DNA from: Polynucleobacter sp. MWH-Spelu-300-X4
GTDB taxonomy: Bacteria > Pseudomonadota > Gammaproteobacteria > Burkholderiales > Burkholderiaceae
Direction of reading: 5' to 3'
Length of the DNA stretch: 64,000 nt
Assembly (NCBI RefSeq): GCF_018687515.1
Contig: NZ_CP061294.1
Coordinates: 1,240,001 to 1,304,000 of the forward strand
Below, in pieces: positions 50,433 to 60,033 of this stretch. Numbering within the stretch: the stretch's first letter is position 1; every line of letters starts with the position of its first letter. The position numbers and the translations under genes were made by a program. The notes under the pieces were generated by a model. The model had not been told where the DNA came from, ran no database searches, and worked only from the letters and a program-made list of their open reading frames with translations.

Positions 50433-52610
50433 ATGATGAGTGATTGCAGTAATAATGGATGTGGCTGTTCGGCAACGCCAACTACAAATCAACCCTCCCC
50501 TTCTATTGACCACAATAGAGTTCAATACCGCATTGAAAATATGGACTGCCCTACCGAGGAAGCGCTCATTCGCAACAAACTTGGCGCTCTTGAGGGTGTA
50601 ACAGGGTTGCAATTCAACCTAATGCAGCGAACGCTAACTGTAAACCACAACCTCAATAGCCTTGCTCCAATAGAGGCGGTCTTAAAAAGCATAGGCATGC
50701 AAGCAACGCAAATCAAGCCAACTGATACGTCAGCAGAAAAACCAGCACCCAAGACTAAATGGTGGCCACTAGCAGTATCGGGTGTAACAGCGATATTAGC
50801 TGAAGGGGTTTACTGGATTCAAATTGGTAATCACTGGGCCGTAATAGGTCTATCTATTGCTGCAATTTTGCTAGGCGGTCTGCCAACATACAAAAAAGGT
50901 TGGATTGCACTGAAAAATGGCAATCTCAACATGAATGCGCTCATGTCGATTGCTGTTACTGGTGCGATGTTTATTGGTCATTGGCCAGAAGCTGCAATGG
51001 TGATGTTCCTCTTTGCGGTAGCCGAGTTGATTGAGGCTAAATCACTAGATCGGGCACGCAACGCCATTCGCGGGCTAATGGATTTGGCACCTGATACAGC
51101 GACTGTGCGACAGCAAGATGGCAGTTGGGTAGATGCATCCGCTAATACTGTGCCACTTGGTGCTATCGTGCGCCTACGCCCCGGTCAGCGTATTGCACTT
51201 GATGGCGTAGTCACTAGCGGCCACTCATCAGTAAATCAAGCCCCTATTACTGGAGAGAGTTTACCAATTGAAAAAGCTGAGGGTGATCTGGTTTTTGCTG
51301 GCACGATCAATGAGACTGGATCATTTGAATACCGCGTAACCGCAGAAGCTAGCAACTCCACTTTAGCTCGCATCATTCATACTGTTGAGTCAGCGCAAGG
51401 TAGCCGTGCACCAACGCAGCGTTTTGTTGACCAATTTGCCAAGATTTACACGCCAACCGTTTTTGTCATCGCCCTTCTGGCGGCCTGCATTCCACCATTG
51501 GCTTTTGGCTATCCATGGTTCGACTCAGTCTATAAAGCTTTGGTGCTCCTGGTTATTGCTTGCCCCTGTGCGCTAGTGATCTCAACTCCTGTCACTATCG
51601 TGAGCGCTCTTGCTGCGGCAGCTCGTAAAGGAATTTTGATTAAAGGCGGTGTTTATCTTGAAAAAGGTCGCAAGCTAGCAGTCATAGCAATGGATAAGAC
51701 AGGAACGATTACACACGGCAAACCCGCACAAACAGACTTCATTGATTTAAGTGGTGATGGGTCAGGCGTAAGAATCCTTGCTGCAAGCCTCGCTGCTCGC
51801 TCTGACCATCCAGTCTCACTGGCCATTGCCCGTGCCGCTACTGAGGCAGGCTTAACACTTCGCGAAGTTACTGAATTTTCGGCAATACCCGGTCGTGGGG
51901 TACGTGCCAACATCGACGGACATACCTATCAATTGGGAAACCATCGACTAATTGAAGAGTTGAAGCTGTGCTCATTAGAGCTTGAGGCAAAACTGAACAT
52001 TTTGGAACGCCAAGGCAAAACGGTAGTGTTGCTGGCTAACCAAACTGGAGTGATTGCTATCTGCGCCGTAGCAGATACTGTGCGAGAAACAAGCAGGCAA
52101 GCTATCGCCGAACTGCATACACTTGGCATCAAGACACTCATGCTCACTGGTGACAATATCCATACCGCCCAAGCGATTGCACGGGAAGTTGGGATCGACG
52201 AAGCAAAAGGCAACCTTCTCCCAGAAGACAAGCTTAAGATAATTGAGGGTCTCATAAAAGGCGCAAATGGCAATAAGGTAGGCATGGTTGGAGATGGAAT
52301 TAACGATGCACCAGCTTTAGCTCGCTCTGATATTGGCTTTGCTATGGGGGCTGCTGGTACTGATACAGCCATTGAAACGGCAGATGTCGCATTAATGGAT
52401 GACGATTTACGAAAAATTCCTGCCTTTGTTCGCCTGTCCCGCGCCACCGCGAATGTGCTCATCCAAAACATCGTTCTTGCGCTTGGAATCAAGGCTGTGT
52501 TTTTAATTCTCACATTTACAGGGCAGGCAACGATGTGGATGGCTGTATTTGCCGATATGGGAGCAAGCCTATTGGTGGTATTTAATGGGTTAAGGCTATT
52601 GCGTCATTGA
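50433..52610 (+). CDS. cadA: Cd2+/Zn2+/Pb2+-type P1B ATPase
   Basis: A 725-residue inner-membrane pump expelling divalent heavy metals at the cost of ATP. The Cys-rich start (C5, C10, C12) is followed by one HMA domain with NMDCPTEE (C39), as in CadA/ZntA. Transport motif CPC is at 377-379, phosphorylation site D421 in DKTGT, SDHP near 466 and GDGINDAPAL near 613. The start is an ATGATG pair. No MerR-type regulator gene is next to it. Exact metal preference cannot be read from the sequence. Confidence 0.92.
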   Translation: MMSDCSNNGCGCSATPTTNQPSPSIDHNRVQYRIENMDCPTEEALIRNKLGALEGVTGLQFNLMQRTLTVNHNLNSLAPIEAVLKSIGMQATQIKPTDTSAEKPAPKTKWWPLAVSGVTAILAEGVYWIQIGNHWAVIGLSIAAILLGGLPTYKKGWIALKNGNLNMNALMSIAVTGAMFIGHWPEAAMVMFLFAVAELIEAKSLDRARNAIRGLMDLAPDTATVRQQDGSWVDASANTVPLGAIVRLRPGQRIALDGVVTSGHSSVNQAPITGESLPIEKAEGDLVFAGTINETGSFEYRVTAEASNSTLARIIHTVESAQGSRAPTQRFVDQFAKIYTPTVFVIALLAACIPPLAFGYPWFDSVYKALVLLVIACPCALVISTPVTIVSALAAAARKGILIKGGVYLEKGRKLAVIAMDKTGTITHGKPAQTDFIDLSGDGSGVRILAASLAARSDHPVSLAIARAATEAGLTLREVTEFSAIPGRGVRANIDGHTYQLGNHRLIEELKLCSLELEAKLNILERQGKTVVLLANQTGVIAICAVADTVRETSRQAIAELHTLGIKTLMLTGDNIHTAQAIAREVGIDEAKGNLLPEDKLKIIEGLIKGANGNKVGMVGDGINDAPALARSDIGFAMGAAGTDTAIETADVALMDDDLRKIPAFVRLSRATANVLIQNIVLALGIKAVFLILTFTGQATMWMAVFADMGASLLVVFNGLRLLRH

Positions 52611-52694
52611 CATCTTGTTCTATAAGAGTAGGATGAATTTGCATACATCTACATTTGTAGTGGCACTACCCTTTTCTGGGGTTTTTCATCTAGG

Positions 52695-52871
52695 ATGATG
52701 GGTTGTTGCAATAACGGTTCCATGATGAGCGGTGCTGGCATGATGGGATGGCACGGAATGGGCGGCCACTATTCCAAACTCACGCCAGAGCAACTCAAAC
52801 AGCGCCAATATATGACTGATCAGTACATCAACATGCAACAGCAGATGATGCGGAAACAACACTACATGTAA
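52695..52871 (+). CDS. Met/His-rich 58-residue protein
   Basis: A short frame starting MMGCCNNGSMMSGAGMMGWH. It has 14 Met, 4 His and 2 Cys in 58 residues, then a helical part (LTPEQLKQRQYMTDQYI). The composition fits binding of soft metals such as Cu+ or Ag+; similar small proteins occur near metal-efflux loci. It lies 84 bases after cadA on the same strand. The ribosome binding site (TAGG) is weak. Function inferred only. Confidence 0.55.
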   Translation: MMGCCNNGSMMSGAGMMGWHGMGGHYSKLTPEQLKQRQYMTDQYINMQQQMMRKQHYM

Positions 52872-52910
52872 GGGCGCTGAAGTTGCTGCTGGACAAAAAT
52901 GCAACTGTTC

Positions 52911-53279
52911 TTACATGTTGAATCTAGCTGTAACAACCTTTGATTTCAGTTTAATCACCGCAATCGCTTTTGATCCTTTTGGTACGGAAAAAGCACCTTT
53001 GAGTTCAAACCTATCTCCCACAGACAGTAGATCGTAATCTTTTTTATCAGATCCATTAAGAATAGTTAGCTTGGCATTACCGCCTTCAGAAGATAGAGGC
53101 TTGCCATGATCAGACAAATATATAGTCAAAATGTCTGACTTAGCCACTAATTCAACATCGACATCCTTAGCCTCTACCATCACCCCACCGTGAACTGGCT
53201 TTAACTCATGACCAGCGCCAGCATAGACAAATCCAAAAAAACTTAAAAGTAAACTAGTTATCAATATTTTGATCTTCAT
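52911..53279 (-). CDS. Periplasmic efflux-associated protein
   Basis: A 122-residue exported protein with signal peptide ending FVYA. The mature N-terminus is GAGHELKPVHGG, sharing the G-x-G-H start of two other proteins in this operon. The rest is beta-rich, without Cys. It is the last gene of the RND operon, 17 bases after the permease gene. A periplasmic metal-binding or chaperone role is inferred. Confidence 0.7.
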   Translation of the reverse strand: MKIKILITSLLLSFFGFVYAGAGHELKPVHGGVMVEAKDVDVELVAKSDILTIYLSDHGKPLSSEGGNAKLTILNGSDKKDYDLLSVGDRFELKGAFSVPKGSKAIAVIKLKSKVVTARFNM

Positions 53280-53295
53280 TTTTTATCTCCTTTAA

Positions 53296-56200
53296 TTAAA
53301 AAGCTTCGTTTGATTTAATACTACCCAATACTTTTTCGGATGCTTTTCTGCCATAAAGCCAAAAAATTGCTGGAGTTAAAAATGTATCAAGCAATGTAGA
53401 GCTAATAAGGCCTGAAAAAATAACGACCGCCACTGGGTGAAGAATTTCCGTGCCAGGTCGCTCTGCTTCAAATAACAAAGGCGCTAAAGCAAAAGCCGTC
53501 ACTAAAGCCGTCATTAAGACTGGGCTTAGACGCTCGATAGAACCCCGAATAATCATTGATAAGTCAAATACCTCTCCCTCCGATTGCATCAAATTGAGGT
53601 AATGACTGATCTTCAGAATTCCATTGCGTACCGATATTCCCGCCAGAGTAATAAAGCCTATTAATGCTGCAATTGAAAGTGGCTGCCCCGAGATCCATAA
53701 CCCAATAACAGCGCCCACCATGGCTAGCGGGATATTGAGCATGATCATTAAAGATAGTTGCGCCGATCGATAGCGGCTATTTAAAACAACAAATATCAAT
53801 AGTAGTGAGCCCACAGAGAGCAGGCCAATTAATTTAGAGGCCTCTTCTTGCGCCTTAAATTGACCATCTAAGGTAATAAAGTAGCCCTCTGGCAAACTTT
53901 GGTTTGCGATCACACCTCTAATATCAGCAACTACATCAGATAGAGCCCGTTTAGAGGTGTTAGCCGATAAGACAATTCTTCTTTTGCCGCCGTCTCTACT
54001 AATTTGATTTGGTCCATCACCATCTTCAATCGTTGCAATTTTTGAAAGTGGGATTTTTCCATTCGGAGTATCAATCAAAATATCTGCGAGGCCCTCTAAA
54101 TTTCTTGCAGACTCTGGCAGCTTGATCACTAAAGCGAAGCGTCGATTACCTTCAATAATCTGTGAAATCCGCTCCCCTTCAACCATGCCTTGCAAGGAGG
54201 ACATTACCTGAGAAGCAGAGATTCCATATTGCGCAGTCCGATCATAATCAATGCGAACTTTGATCTGCGGAGCCAGCACTTGCTTTTCAATCTCTAAATC
54301 AACCAGGCCTTCAATCCCTGCTAGTTTTGATCTTAATAAGTCTGCCTGACTTCGCAGCTGATCTAAATCATCACCGAAAATCTTGATTGCGATTTTGGAT
54401 CTAACGCCTGAGAGCATATGGTCGATACGATGAGAAATGGGCTGCCCAATCGCAATAGCAGCGGGTAAATTGACCAGTCTTGACCGAATATCAGCTTGGA
54501 TTTCAGCCATTGAACGATCTAGTTCGCCTGCCGGTTTAATGCCAACATCAAGCTCACTGACATGCACTCCTTCGGCGTGCTCATCTAGCTCTGCCCTACC
54601 GCTTCTTCGCCCAACATAGGTCACCTCGGGAACTTGTCTGACAAGCTTTTCGGCTTGACTCGCTACGCTAGCAGACTCAGAAAGAGAAACACCAGGATTT
54701 AGTCGAAGGCCGATGAGTAATGTTCCCTCATTAAATGGCGGTAAAAATGAACTCGCCATAAAAGGAATGCTCGCGCCAGCCAATAAGACTGATGCAAATG
54801 CATACATCAAAGGTTTTTTTGGGGCCGCCAATAATCTAGATAACTGAACCTTGTAATGACTTTTTAACCAAGTAACGATTTTTGTATCGTGATCCCTAAG
54901 TGACTTCATTGACGGCAATAAATAGAAGCAAAGTACTGGGGTGATCGTGACTGACACTAAAAGCGATGCCAAGGTGGAGACAATAAATGCAATACCCAAA
55001 GGAACAAATAGGCGACCCTCAATACCCGGCAACGCAAATAATGGGATAAACACTAAAACAATAATTGCAGTTGCATAGATGATTCCTGTCCTCACCTCTA
55101 ATGAGGCTGCTCGCACAATTGCTAGCGGGGATAATTGATTGACCTTATCCCTATCAAGATTTTCTCGCAGACGCCGAATCACGTTTTCTACGTCCACTAC
55201 AGCATCATCTACTAAGCCTCCAATCGCAATGGCTAAACCTCCCAATGTCATCGTGTTGATCGATAGGCCAAAATATTTAAAAACTAAGGCTGTCAATAAA
55301 ATCGAAACGGGAATTGCAGTTAAAGAGATGATGACTGGGCGTATCGTTCCTAAAAACAAATACAGCACTACCGCTACAAAGATTGAGGCACCGATGAGCT
55401 TACCTTCCAAGGTACTAATGGACGCATCGATAAAACTCGCCTGTCTAAATGTCACTTTTGGGGTATTCATGCCTACTGGAAGGCCTTGTTTTAACTCAGA
55501 TATTGCAGCCTCAATTTTCTTGGTTAATTCCACCGTATCTGCTGAGGGTTGCTTTTGAACACCCAGTATTACCGCTGGACCACCCTCATAACCAGCATCT
55601 CCTCGTCTTACGGCTGGTGCAAATGTGACATCGGCGACTTGCTTTAAGAGTATTGGCTGGCCATTACGACTTGAAACAGCAATATTTTTCAAATCCTCCA
55701 AACTAGAAGTGCGCCCTATATGACGAATCAAGTACTCGCGATTATTCGATTCAAGAAAGCCGCCAGATGTATTGGCTGAATACCCCTTTAATGCATCTTC
55801 TAGTTGCAATATGCTCAGACCTAGTTCAGCCATGCGACGAGTATTGGGCTGCACTTGAAACTGCCTTACCTGACCGCCAATCGGAATCACTTGGGCAACA
55901 CCTGGAATAGCCATCAGTCTTGGGCGAAGTACCCAATCGGCATATTCGCGCACTTGCATAGATGAAATCTTTGACTCATCAATTGGAATGGCAATCTGCA
56001 TAATTTCACCCATGATCGAGCTAATGGGGCCCATGCGAGAAACTATGCCATCTGGAATAGCACCTTCCATAGATGACAACCTCTCCGATACCATCTGCCT
56101 AGCGCGGTAAATATCAACGGACCAATCAAATGTGACGTAAATAAATGAAAGGCCTGCGCTAGATACCGAACGAATTGCCTCAACACCTGGCAAACCATTC

Positions 56201-56418
56201 ATAGCGGTTTCTAATGGGAAAGTGATGAGCTGCTCAACCTCTTCAGAGGCCATACCACCAGCCTCAGTCATGATGGTGACAGTAGGTTTATTTAAATCAG
56301 GAAATACATCAACAGGCATTTTGCTTAAGGTAAAGAGCCCATAGCCCATAGCAATCAGGCTAAGCAAAATCACTATCAGTCGATTCTTCAAACTAAAGTC
56401 TAGTAACCAAGTAAACAT
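53296..56418 (-). CDS. Heavy-metal efflux RND permease (CzcA/CusA family)
   Basis: A 1040-residue inner-membrane proton-driven pump. It has the RND layout: N-terminal helix (LIVILLSLIAMGYGLF), two large periplasmic domains, and helix sets near 340-540 and 870-1030. The TM4 signature is AIGGLVDDAVVDVEN (398-412), lacking the DFG of CzcA/CnrA and closer to the A-x-G pattern of CusA. The transported metal is therefore uncertain. It forms a tripartite pump with the adaptor and outer-membrane factor encoded upstream. Confidence 0.92.
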   Translation of the reverse strand: MFTWLLDFSLKNRLIVILLSLIAMGYGLFTLSKMPVDVFPDLNKPTVTIMTEAGGMASEEVEQLITFPLETAMNGLPGVEAIRSVSSAGLSFIYVTFDWSVDIYRARQMVSERLSSMEGAIPDGIVSRMGPISSIMGEIMQIAIPIDESKISSMQVREYADWVLRPRLMAIPGVAQVIPIGGQVRQFQVQPNTRRMAELGLSILQLEDALKGYSANTSGGFLESNNREYLIRHIGRTSSLEDLKNIAVSSRNGQPILLKQVADVTFAPAVRRGDAGYEGGPAVILGVQKQPSADTVELTKKIEAAISELKQGLPVGMNTPKVTFRQASFIDASISTLEGKLIGASIFVAVVLYLFLGTIRPVIISLTAIPVSILLTALVFKYFGLSINTMTLGGLAIAIGGLVDDAVVDVENVIRRLRENLDRDKVNQLSPLAIVRAASLEVRTGIIYATAIIVLVFIPLFALPGIEGRLFVPLGIAFIVSTLASLLVSVTITPVLCFYLLPSMKSLRDHDTKIVTWLKSHYKVQLSRLLAAPKKPLMYAFASVLLAGASIPFMASSFLPPFNEGTLLIGLRLNPGVSLSESASVASQAEKLVRQVPEVTYVGRRSGRAELDEHAEGVHVSELDVGIKPAGELDRSMAEIQADIRSRLVNLPAAIAIGQPISHRIDHMLSGVRSKIAIKIFGDDLDQLRSQADLLRSKLAGIEGLVDLEIEKQVLAPQIKVRIDYDRTAQYGISASQVMSSLQGMVEGERISQIIEGNRRFALVIKLPESARNLEGLADILIDTPNGKIPLSKIATIEDGDGPNQISRDGGKRRIVLSANTSKRALSDVVADIRGVIANQSLPEGYFITLDGQFKAQEEASKLIGLLSVGSLLLIFVVLNSRYRSAQLSLMIMLNIPLAMVGAVIGLWISGQPLSIAALIGFITLAGISVRNGILKISHYLNLMQSEGEVFDLSMIIRGSIERLSPVLMTALVTAFALAPLLFEAERPGTEILHPVAVVIFSGLISSTLLDTFLTPAIFWLYGRKASEKVLGSIKSNEAF

Positions 56419-56427
56419 ATACTGTCC

Positions 56428-57462
56428 TTAGCGAATCTGGTTGATGAGAGACGACCCATCAGTAACCACTCGGTCACCATCTTTAATACCACTCGTAATG
56501 ACAATACTTTGACCGTCTAAGGGCTCATAAACCACCACCCTAGGCTCAAAGGTTTCAGGATTTCTTTTAACCCATACGATGGTTTGGTTTGAGCCGCTCT
56601 TAACAAGCGATTTTGTAGGGACTTTGTTACCTAAGACCTTGGTATTGGTATTCACAAACACTCTTATAGGCTGACCTATAGGGAGATATTGCAAATCATC
56701 AGCTTTAGCAGAGAATGTGAGTGGTAAAGCCTGTTCGCGTAGAGTCTGGCCGCCACCAAGATAAGAAAGCTCAATCACCTTGCCATTGACTTCAACTTTG
56801 CCGTCAGCAATGTTTTTCGCCAAGTTTGGATCATAGGCAAGTGCCTCAATTAAAAGCTTAGAAGGATTTACTACTTCGAAAATCAGATCTCTCTCTTGCA
56901 CCACCTGGCCGGAAACAATGCCTGTAGTAGAAATAATTCCAGTAACTGGAGCTCTTAATTCTTCATTAGCGACCGCAGCCTCTGCCTCTTCAATTGTTTT
57001 GCGAGGAACTGTATCGCTCAGTTCGCGCAATCGCTTTAGCCGACTCTCTGCAAGTGACCGTGATTTTCCGGGACCGGCTTCAGGGGTTACATAAGCGAGA
57101 ACGTCGCCCTTATTGACCTTTTGCCCCGGCAAGGGAAAGCCGTTGGGCCCAGGGGTAATTCGACCTGCAACGATGGCCTGAACTTTGCCTCCAAAGTTAG
57201 GATCCATGATGACCTTACCTGCTAAGTCATAGGTTTTGGCATATTCACCTGGTTGACCAGGGGCAGTCATGACATGCAACTGTCTTTGGGCAGGTTTTGG
57301 AACAAACAGATTCCCATCGGCTTGTCTTTTGGGAGCATCTCCCTGCACCTGTACTGATGAATCATCATGTCCTGGACCAGCATAGACTTTGAAGGTAAAT
57401 AACGCAGCTGATAAACCCATGAGAAATGCGAACAATCTGAGATCTTTTAAATTGCGATTCAT
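56428..57462 (-). CDS. RND efflux periplasmic adaptor (CzcB-like)
   Basis: A 344-residue membrane-fusion protein. Signal peptide ends VYA, mature start GPGHDD. A split biotinyl-lipoyl domain (GRITPGPNGFPLPGQKVNKGDVLAYVTP, about 102-129; then ELRAPVTGIISTTGIVSGQVV, about 171-191) flanks a short hairpin, followed by beta-barrel and membrane-proximal domains. It links permease and outer-membrane factor. Start overlaps the preceding gene by 4 bases. Confidence 0.9.
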   Translation of the reverse strand: MNRNLKDLRLFAFLMGLSAALFTFKVYAGPGHDDSSVQVQGDAPKRQADGNLFVPKPAQRQLHVMTAPGQPGEYAKTYDLAGKVIMDPNFGGKVQAIVAGRITPGPNGFPLPGQKVNKGDVLAYVTPEAGPGKSRSLAESRLKRLRELSDTVPRKTIEEAEAAVANEELRAPVTGIISTTGIVSGQVVQERDLIFEVVNPSKLLIEALAYDPNLAKNIADGKVEVNGKVIELSYLGGGQTLREQALPLTFSAKADDLQYLPIGQPIRVFVNTNTKVLGNKVPTKSLVKSGSNQTIVWVKRNPETFEPRVVVYEPLDGQSIVITSGIKDGDRVVTDGSSLINQIR

Positions 57463-58037
57463 ACCCGCTCCTTAATTTGATTGATGATTCTTATGGCACG
57501 ACTTCTTAGTAAGCCCCTATTGCGATAAGACCAATAAGCAACTCCGGCAACAAAGCACATCAATACCAATAGCTTTAACCATGTTTTCCAATTCATTACC
57601 GAAGAATTTTCAAACTGACTTAAATCAATCGTGGAAACTAAAACATCAAGCTCCCCGCCATCATTGATGGTGATGCTTATGGGGGTTGGCTGATCTTTGA
57701 TTTTGTTTTTTAACTCGATCAAATACTCTCCATCACCATGCGGCTTTGCAGCTACTTTTGCCCCATCAACTTCAATATCAATGCTGGCACCTTTTACAGC
57801 CTCATTAGTTGCATAGCGATCTAGATAAAGTGTTATTTGCCCGTCTCGAATCACCCCGACGAGCTCATAAAGATCAGACTCAGCGTAAAAACGCGGTGAT
57901 GTTTGGGCTTGCTGCTGATTAGGCTTTTCGTCACCATGGTCATGCCCGGGCCCCGCATAAGATGAAGGCGAGATTGCTAAAGTTAGAGCAGCTATTAGCT
58001 GCACCAAGTAGTGGATATAGTTTTTAAATAATTTCAT
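57459..58037 (-). CDS. Membrane-anchored periplasmic protein of the efflux operon
   Basis: A 192-residue protein with signal peptide ending SYA and mature start GPGHDHGDE. A beta-rich periplasmic domain (LYELVGVIRDGQITLYLDRYAT) is followed by one C-terminal transmembrane helix (WLKLLVLMCFVAGVAYWSYR, about 154-173) and a basic tail. It resembles adaptor N-terminal extensions and may hand metal to the pump. The ATG at 58037 is preferred over a TTG at 58070 that would overlap the outer-membrane factor gene. Confidence 0.7.
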   Translation of the reverse strand: MKLFKNYIHYLVQLIAALTLAISPSSYAGPGHDHGDEKPNQQQAQTSPRFYAESDLYELVGVIRDGQITLYLDRYATNEAVKGASIDIEVDGAKVAAKPHGDGEYLIELKNKIKDQPTPISITINDGGELDVLVSTIDLSQFENSSVMNWKTWLKLLVLMCFVAGVAYWSYRNRGLLRSRAIRIINQIKERV

Positions 58038-58050
58038 AGGATCAATTTGC

Positions 58051-59334
58051 TTATTCAGGTAACAGGCCAAGCGCCTGGCGTAGATTTGAGACGGCTACTG
58101 CGTAATTAATTTTTGCAACTGCCGCTTGTCGATTGGCGTCTACTGCTTCAATCTCAATACGCAATCTTGTGGGCAGGTCTGTTTCTCCGAAGCGGAACGA
58201 TTTTTCAAAAAATTGCCGGGTTTCATTGGCTAAGGTCGATCTTTTATCGGCAGCGCTAAGTTTCAATTGGGCTGATTTGACCAATGCCATATTTGATTCC
58301 ACATTACTTAAGGCAGACTCGCGCTCATAAGCTAAGCGCGCCTCGGAATCCACCATCTCGGCCGTAGCACTCGCCAATCTATTGGTATTTCGGGCGTCCG
58401 AACCAAATGGAATTCTCAAACCAATCGCAACGGATTGCTGATACGGAACTCCGTAAACTTCACGACCCTTAGTAGTCCATATTTGCAACTCAGGAGAAGC
58501 CCTCGTTTGAGACTTTGCCAAATCAAGCGCCTTTCTGGCCACCTCCAACTGATCCACAAGCGCTGCAACAATTGGCAAGCTGGAATCTAGGGCTGATAAA
58601 TTTTCAGGAACCTTAGGCACTGGCTCAATATTTTTAGCGGCGTCACCAAATTGAATTTTCTTTAGATTCTCACTACCTAATAGAGAACGCACTCTTTGCT
58701 CGGCATTAATTACATTGGCTTGCGCTTCAACAAAATAGGCTTCTGAGGATGCGAGTGCTCCATTAGCCAGGTGCAGATCAGCGCGGGATAAGTCGCCAGC
58801 CTTAAACCTTTTTTCAACATCCATAGCCAAAGTCTTTGCGTTCTCAAATCGACGTAGTGCCAAGTCAGACTCAATCTTTGATCTTTGGTAATTCCAATAG
58901 GTATCTCTTACTTCAGCCGCAATCTTTAATTGGGCAAGATAGTATTGGGACAAAAGCTTTTTATACTCAGCATCGGCTAAATTAATTGAGCTTGACCGTT
59001 CATTCCATAGCCAAAGTGGAATACCCAGACCGAGGATAGTCTCGCTAGCACCCTGGTTGCTATTTGTTCTATCTGTTTTTTGGGAGACCTCTACCGATGC
59101 AGGACTCACCAAAAGACTGCTAGCAATTTTTTGCTTAGCAAGCGCTGCCTCTACCTTGTATTGATAGGATCTGTAGTCAGGCTGGCGCTCCCATGATGAC
59201 TCATAGAAAGACTTTAAGGCCGATTCACCTTTGCGCTCTCCATTGGCTAGCGCTATTGGTGAGCCCAATAGGAAGATTAATCCTGTAAGTTGAATGACAC
59301 AGCGACAAACTGCGTCTGAATACTCTCGCGACAT
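58051..59334 (-). CDS. Outer-membrane efflux protein (CzcC/TolC family)
   Basis: A 427-residue outer-membrane factor with signal peptide ending ALA. Long helical repeats typical of the family are seen (e.g. SALKSFYESSWERQPDYRSYQYKVEAALAKQKIA, and SNMALVKSAQLKLSAADKRS). It supplies the exit duct of the tripartite metal pump. It lies between the CzcI-like gene and the membrane-anchored gene. Confidence 0.9.
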   Translation of the reverse strand: MSREYSDAVCRCVIQLTGLIFLLGSPIALANGERKGESALKSFYESSWERQPDYRSYQYKVEAALAKQKIASSLLVSPASVEVSQKTDRTNSNQGASETILGLGIPLWLWNERSSSINLADAEYKKLLSQYYLAQLKIAAEVRDTYWNYQRSKIESDLALRRFENAKTLAMDVEKRFKAGDLSRADLHLANGALASSEAYFVEAQANVINAEQRVRSLLGSENLKKIQFGDAAKNIEPVPKVPENLSALDSSLPIVAALVDQLEVARKALDLAKSQTRASPELQIWTTKGREVYGVPYQQSVAIGLRIPFGSDARNTNRLASATAEMVDSEARLAYERESALSNVESNMALVKSAQLKLSAADKRSTLANETRQFFEKSFRFGETDLPTRLRIEIEAVDANRQAAVAKINYAVAVSNLRQALGLLPE

Positions 59335-59362
59335 AGAAACTCCATTTGTTTGTACAAAACAG

Positions 59363-59403
59363 AGTTAGCGAGAAGAATGGTTAGATTGATGCTCTCGCTA
59401 ACT
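59363..59403 (-). terminator. Hairpin between the CzcI-like and CzcC-like genes
   Basis: Perfect 11-bp inverted repeat AGTTAGCGAGA / TCTCGCTAACT, whose far arm includes the end of the CzcI-like gene. CTGTTTTGT follows on the minus strand. It may damp transcription into the efflux genes. Confidence 0.5.
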
Positions 59404-59738
59404 TAGGCGAGAGAAATCCAATTGGGTTTTTCTGGTGGAGCGGGAGAAAAATCGACTAAAAACTCCACTTGAGCACTTTCGTAATGAAAGGTGGTGGCAG
59501 TAATTGAAACACTAAAAGACGAATTTAATGCCGGTGAGTGCGCCAAATGGCAGACTCCGCAATCGGAATCAGCGGCTACAGAGTCACTAGCCGAGACAGT
59601 AGCAGCGGCTTCTTGATGCTCGTGATGGGCAACATGCATAGCTGGGCCCTGCTCTTTTTGGCAGTAGCCTGCAATAGTTGCGTAGGAGGTTTGAATTGAT
59701 AAAGCTAGCAAAGCTAGGATTATCAGTATTTTTCTCAT
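59403..59738 (-). CDS. CzcI-like metal-resistance protein
   Basis: A 111-residue exported protein. The signal peptide ends SYA. A His-rich stretch (HVAHHEHQE), DCGVCHLAHSP (about 73-83) and a Pro-rich tail (FSPAPPEKPNWISLA) match the CzcI family found at the start of czc operons. It may bind metal in the periplasm and modulate operon expression. Confidence 0.75.
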   Translation of the reverse strand: MRKILIILALLALSIQTSYATIAGYCQKEQGPAMHVAHHEHQEAAATVSASDSVAADSDCGVCHLAHSPALNSSFSVSITATTFHYESAQVEFLVDFSPAPPEKPNWISLA

Positions 59739-59842
59739 AGAGTGATTAAAACATATTTTTGGTTTCTGTGCCTACGACTTAAGCCGCCGCCTTTAGAACC
59801 ACCCCAAACACAAATAGCCCACTCTAATTGAAGGGTATAGGG

Positions 59843-59971
59843 TTAGTAATTGCGGTGAGTTCCCTGAAACTCTCGATCCTCTAATTGCTCCAGCTCCAAG
59901 GTGCGCTCAACCGCAGCCTGCTTTTCCTCTTCTGCAGGGCTAATATCGAGTTCAGCGGGATTCTTATCCAT
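59843..59971 (-). CDS. Possible 42-residue protein
   Basis: A small frame MDKNPAELDISPAEEEKQAA... rich in Glu, acidic and helical by composition. No family known. No strong ribosome binding site. It lies between the efflux operon and the island's right end. Confidence 0.35.
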   Translation of the reverse strand: MDKNPAELDISPAEEEKQAAVERTLELEQLEDREFQGTHRNY

Positions 59972-60009
59972 ATGTAAAGTTTATCCAATGGAGGCACGGA
60001 TGAAAAGAA

Positions 60010-60033
60010 AAAGCCACCCCATAGGATGGCTTT
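60010..60033 (-). terminator. Island-supplied terminator for tRNA-Ser
   Basis: On the minus strand AAAGCCATCC-TATG-GGGTGGCTTT, 10 paired positions with one G-U pair, then TTCTTTTC. It lies 62 bases past the tRNA-Ser CCA and partly overlaps a TTGGTAAC repeat. It replaces the original terminator now displaced to 44082-44110. Confidence 0.75.
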
